DNA of 64,000 nucleotides from Pocillopora verrucosa (Eukaryota; Cnidaria; Anthozoa; Scleractinia; Pocilloporidae): NCBI RefSeq assembly GCF_036669915.1, contig NC_089322.1, positions 15,375,678 to 15,439,677 of the forward strand, read 5' to 3'. Shown piece by piece: positions 59,905 to 64,000 of this stretch (position 1 is its first letter; each line of letters starts with the position of its first letter). The notes under the pieces were generated by a model. It saw only the letters and a program-made list of their open reading frames with translations, ran no database searches and was not told where the DNA came from. The position numbers and the translations under genes were made by a program.

Positions 59905-60979
59905 GTAAATAAGTATTATTCAGGTCGTCTGGGATGTAGCTTCTAATGAAAATTATTTCTCAATAACTGGCGCCACTACATAGTGGTACAACAACCAACC
60001 AACCAATAGAGCTGATGTTCGTTTGTTCGGCAAAATAAGATTTTTAAACGTAACACATTGCAGATTGTTTTACTTGTATGTATTTTTGATCGCCCTAAAC
60101 AAGGGTGTGTGCCGGTTCCACAGGGAAGAGTAAAAAAAGTACATAGGGTTGATACTTCAAACTGTGTCGCAAAGAATTCGTGTTCGTTTTCAGAAGAATC
60201 ACTGAGTTGGTCTGTGGTGACAGCTGCCTGAGCCAGGCTTCTCAACAAAGTGGATTGATAATATTTTGAGATTCTAAAAATTGCGAAGGCTTATCTTCAA
60301 GGAGGCCTTGGTTAATCTCTATAGACTTGACTCAAATCGATAGACGCACAAGCTTCGATGATCAAAGTGTGAACTTCTTTCATAGACATTTATCTCCTTT
60401 TCTTTATTTCTTTAATCATGGGCAGTGTGCATGGATGCCTCTCTTCGATTTCAAACGTTTCGGAATATTCTTTTGATTTTAAAAGACTATTTAGTACATG
60501 CTTTTTGGCCGAGCGTCAGTATTCAAACCAATTATGAAATAGCAGAACGACAGGGGTAACTTTTCTCGTTTGGGAAGTTAATTTGTGTTATGATGTGTTT
60601 CCGAATGCCCTGGCATGCCGTTAATCAATTTATTGCATGCATATTCAAACCATAACCTGATAAAGCATTTTCAAGAGAAGAAGAATCCGCTCTAAGTGTT
60701 TTAACCGATTGTCAAATTTATCTGGGTTTACAAGGACGTTTATTCTTTAAGAATATATAGCTTTAGTTCACAAGACTGACTTTTCATTCTAAACTTGATG
60801 AAAAACGAAAAAACTGACCCTAACGAATGGCGAAAAACGATGTGAAATTATCGAAAGCAAATCAAAAGTGACCTGAAGAAAAATTAATTTCAAATTAATA
60901 TTCTATTGTTTTGTTCCTCTCACAATCATGTGCACGTTGACATTTATTTCCTGTTCAGTAGTTCTTCTGTCCAGATGTT

Positions 60980-63441
60980 TTATTGATCCTTTAACTGCAT
61001 ATTCATTACCAAAGCTTTGATTCCTTCAAAAGCTTCTCTTGCTGTGGGAACTATTAACCTGGCAGGAAGAAGGAAGCCGTGTCTTCCAGTGTCTCTTAGT
61101 TCCATCGAAAATGTGTATTTTACTTTTAAATGCCCATAAAGATAATCCTTCATCGTTCCTGATTCGATATCTGCAAGATGATTACAAAATTATATAAACT
61201 ACTACTGTAAAACACCTCTAATTTGAAATACAGGTGGAGGTAAAGCTGTAAAATTTAAAGAAATGAAAGCTTTCGTTCTGAGGCACAGCTTAATTAATGG
61301 TTTGGAACTTTGCAATGCCACCCGAAAATACCAATTTTTGGAATACAAGAAAACAAATCATCACCCACGGTGCTATTCGATTACATGTCATAAGACCAAA
61401 GTTTCCTCAATAGCCAATCAGAGCACAGGAATTTTCATAAGCAGCCAGTGAGAACTCAAATTAAAAATAGGCAAGTAAATAAGGCGCGAAGCCCCCTCAT
61501 CTCATTGTTTAAGAAAGCAAAACGTGCTTTCAGAATCAATTGCAAAGCGATTCAGTCCTAGATTACTTCTAAAAATTGTAAAAGTTTAAGACGTTGCAAT
61601 TCACGTGTTTGTGAGTAACGTGTATGTTAGGAATAATTACAAAGTGAAGCAAAACACAAAAGCAATACAATCCCAGAATTCTTTCTATCGTTTTCTGTCA
61701 TCATTTATTAAATAAATTACGTACATAGGATGTCAGATGTTTGTCCAAATACATAGCTGGTGTTGTCGCCTCCTTTAGTTTTGATCGCGTCCACCACAGC
61801 TTTGCTCACTCGCATCTGAAAAAGAATTGTGAAAAAATAAACAAAAAGCAAAAACTCGATGAATTTCTTACCCCTCCGGGTTTCATTAACGTATCCTTGG
61901 CATTTCACTGCAAGGAAAAATGTCAAAGGCTGTAGCAGGGTTCACTCGAACAACGATTGCTCAATCCAGAGTCCAACGCGCTAACCAGGAGACCACTGTG
62001 TTCTTTGATGTGGGTGACTTCAAATCCATCCCAATTAATGAGTGACTTACTTACAATCGCGCGAAATTTTGCATTTATGTTAACCCTTTACACCCTTATA
62101 TCAGAATGCATAATCTCCATACTGTTCTTTATACAGTTCCTAAGGTACTGACAAGGAGAATTTGTCCACCGATCAAAAGGTTTTTTAGTTGGAGATCATT
62201 TCCTTTATTCTCATGACCTTAATGTGTGATTCAGGGGAAATAATGTAGGGAGAAATTAGATGCTCGTCACTCTTAGGGTTCAAGGTGTTGACTAATTTAT
62301 GGATCTTGCACTTATGAAATGGGTCGGAGGGCTGAACGGAAAAATGTGTGGCGCGGGGTCACGAAGTAAGCACTCGAATTTATTTGTTCGTATTTTTTTT
62401 CTTTTATATGACCACTGGTCTTTCTCTTTCTTTGCGTTTTCTTTCTGCTTGCATCCAGCACTTCCCCAATACCACATTTTGTTTTAAAATCTTTTTTGGA
62501 GAAAATCGCGCGGGGCCGAACGGTCGATATGATAAATGAACTTTGAAATGTAACCAAAATTTGAAAACCCAACACCTAACTATTCACAAGTACCTCTGAA
62601 AAAAAAGGGAAAACACGAAGATAGCCCTATGATGCCCCCTAAAGAATTATTACCAGTTCTAAGTATTCTTTACAATGTGCCTTTGTATAGCCCCAAGGAA
62701 ACATAAACATCTGACTGTAAGAATGGATGTCTAGGAAAGCCACCAATCTTCTCCCTAAGGACTCGAGATACTTGGCAACAGCCTGCACTTCTTCTTCTGA
62801 CATCGCGCTGTTTCCATGGTAACTGTCACTGCAGGGATGGCTGCTTGCGCCAGGTTCTGAATAATGAAAGAAAAGTAAAAAATTTTGAGAAAGTCAGTTT
62901 TTGCGTTTTCCAAGATGACTACCTTTTCAGATAGTTTCACACAATTCGAATTTCTCTCAAAGGCATGAAAACGCGTCGCAACATGCGGATTTTTTGTGTG
63001 AGTGTTATTTGATGTTTGGATATTTGGGTCCATTTTAATTAAAAAAAAAGAAGAAAAACAGGAATTTGGTCGACAACGTTTTCCTTTAAATAAATTAAAG
63101 CACTCACAGGGTTAGCACACCACCCTGTGCCCCCCTACAGCTAAATGCGGTAAAAGAAGGAAACATTGGCCGGTGGAAAATAAAAAATAATTGAAATATT
63201 TTACCCCACATATTTGGCCAAAAATATGTGACAAAAAAAGCGTGTTTCATATACTCTACTATTGTTGTTTTTCTATCTGTAAGCCAATGGTTTCAGCTAC
63301 AATTTCGTATTTTTTTTCTTCTGGTAGTTGAGAGAAGACGTTTTACGTACCACCCCACCTGAAACCCCAGTTTCGGTTGAGATCAGCACCAACGCATGGG
63401 GAGCCTGGGTTCAAACTTCTACTCTTCCGCCACATGCGGTC
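60980..63441 (-). CDS. M14A metallocarboxypeptidase (Lys255), 3' part; 5' exons off the right edge
   Basis: CDS = complement of 60980..61170, 61727..61817, 62654..62856, 63351..63441. Splice borders and phases (1, 0, 1) are the same as in the plus-strand gene and the 203-nt exon has equal length, so the two are paralogues. Visible motifs are MWRKSR (R127), ADLNRNW (R145), LDIHSYSQ (H196, Y198), Y248 and MELRDTG (E270). The HxxE zinc exon and propeptide lie beyond position 64,000. The S1' segment reads [10 protein letters not shown], giving Lys at position 255. Human carboxypeptidase O, with Arg there, prefers acidic C-terminal residues, so this enzyme may too (inference). The stop at 60980-60982 overlaps an AATAAA (60979-60984). 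Confidence 0.88.
62084..62279. mobile_element. TTAA-type MITE in minus-strand carboxypeptidase intron
   Basis: Starts TTAA-ccctttacaccc and ends tcttaggg-TTCAA. Its left 150 bp resemble a segment found in every array unit (acaccctaacattagtatgc...ctgacaaggagaatttgt), suggesting each unit carries a decayed copy of this family. Confidence 0.6.
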
Positions 63442-64000
63442 CTGTGAACAATAAACAGGTAAATTAAATGTATTTTGTTTACTAGTTTTTGGATTGTTTT
63501 TTCCAATTATCACCTACAAATTTGTTTCACTTCGTTTTGACTCATCATTCTCATAAGTGCTAGAATTTTTAGCCTCTCTTCAATGGTAATTTCATTTTAG
63601 CGAAAAAAATTATACTTTTGGGAATTATCTTCATCTCCACAACGTAGTATTGAGATTTCATCATCAATAATACATTACAACGTAGCTATTACTAATGTTT
63701 TTATTAATTATATCATGTATAGATCCTCGTTATCTATTTGTAACATTTCCTTGAACTTCTCACGATTTTACAAGTAATTTACAAATGCAAGTATTTCATT
63801 AATCATGATTTCAAGTTCTTTGCTTGAACCTACATCGTGTCGTGTTCCGTTCGCCCTCGCCACTTCGATCTGCATAGTTATTCATCGCCGGAGGGGGGTA
63901 GGGAGAAGTTGGAGGATTAAGGTTGTGTCACATCAAAATTTACCTGATTCCCCGATAAGGCTCAATAGCTGTAAACTTTCTTTAGTTCCCCTTGATACTC
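63442..64000. other. Presumed intron of the minus-strand carboxypeptidase
   Basis: No further exon with carboxypeptidase motifs is visible; AT-rich and otherwise featureless. Confidence 0.5.

Larger units (their letters stand above)
59373..60979. other. Intergenic region between tail-to-tail carboxypeptidases
   Basis: Apart from one possible first exon at 59,850-59,904, no coding or RNA feature is recognised. AT-rich, without array sequence. Confidence 0.5.

Overview
The window is animal nuclear DNA: AT-rich, with intron-bearing genes, non-LTR retrotransposon pieces, a tRNA-derived SINE and several MITE families. The mix resembles a cnidarian, probably an anthozoan such as a reef coral. That assignment is inference; no marker gene fixes the species.

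Region 1 (1 to about 50,200) is a tandem array of about ten related units of 4.4 to 6 kb. Three unit subtypes repeat in the order A-C-B, so there is a higher-order period of about 14.2 to 15.5 kb. A units carry a 1.11-kb LTR-like insertion (TGTTA...TAACA, CGTG target duplication). B units carry a 258-bp foldback MITE. Several units carry a 204-bp MITE flanked by TTAA, and two units preserve the empty site. The array looks non-coding at first because no ORF exceeds 120 aa apart from a LINE. Reading the minus strand for splice sites shows a small two-exon gene in most units. Exon 1 has a 5'UTR and an 18-residue signal peptide (MKLVAVLCLVFCLVCIIA in most copies) ending in a phase-1 GT donor. After a 2.3 to 2.8-kb intron, a terminal exon encodes a short, strongly basic peptide segment with four cysteines, then a stop and an AATAAA signal. 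Seven two-exon genes look intact. One further exon 1 lies beside a LINE fragment, one terminal exon is orphaned, one unit has lost both exons, and an inverted exon-1 copy at the array end has lost its ATG. The terminal exon is open in all nine copies. A and B types differ by in-frame 3-nt indels and clustered amino-acid changes, as expected for a fast-evolving secreted peptide (defence, toxin-like or signalling; function unknown).

Region 2 (50,200 to 53,500) holds no recognisable gene.

Region 3 (53,500 to 64,000) holds two M14A metallocarboxypeptidase genes arranged tail to tail. The plus-strand gene (53,926 to 59,372, plus a tentative signal exon at 53,508) has propeptide, Hxx[14 protein letters not shown] and ELRDTG motifs. 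The minus-strand gene (60,980 to 63,441, running off the right edge) has the same intron phases. At the S1' specificity position (255, bovine CPA numbering) the first has Glu and the second Lys, predicting opposite charge preferences. Their introns hold a LINE 3' end, a SINE, two MITEs and long simple repeats.
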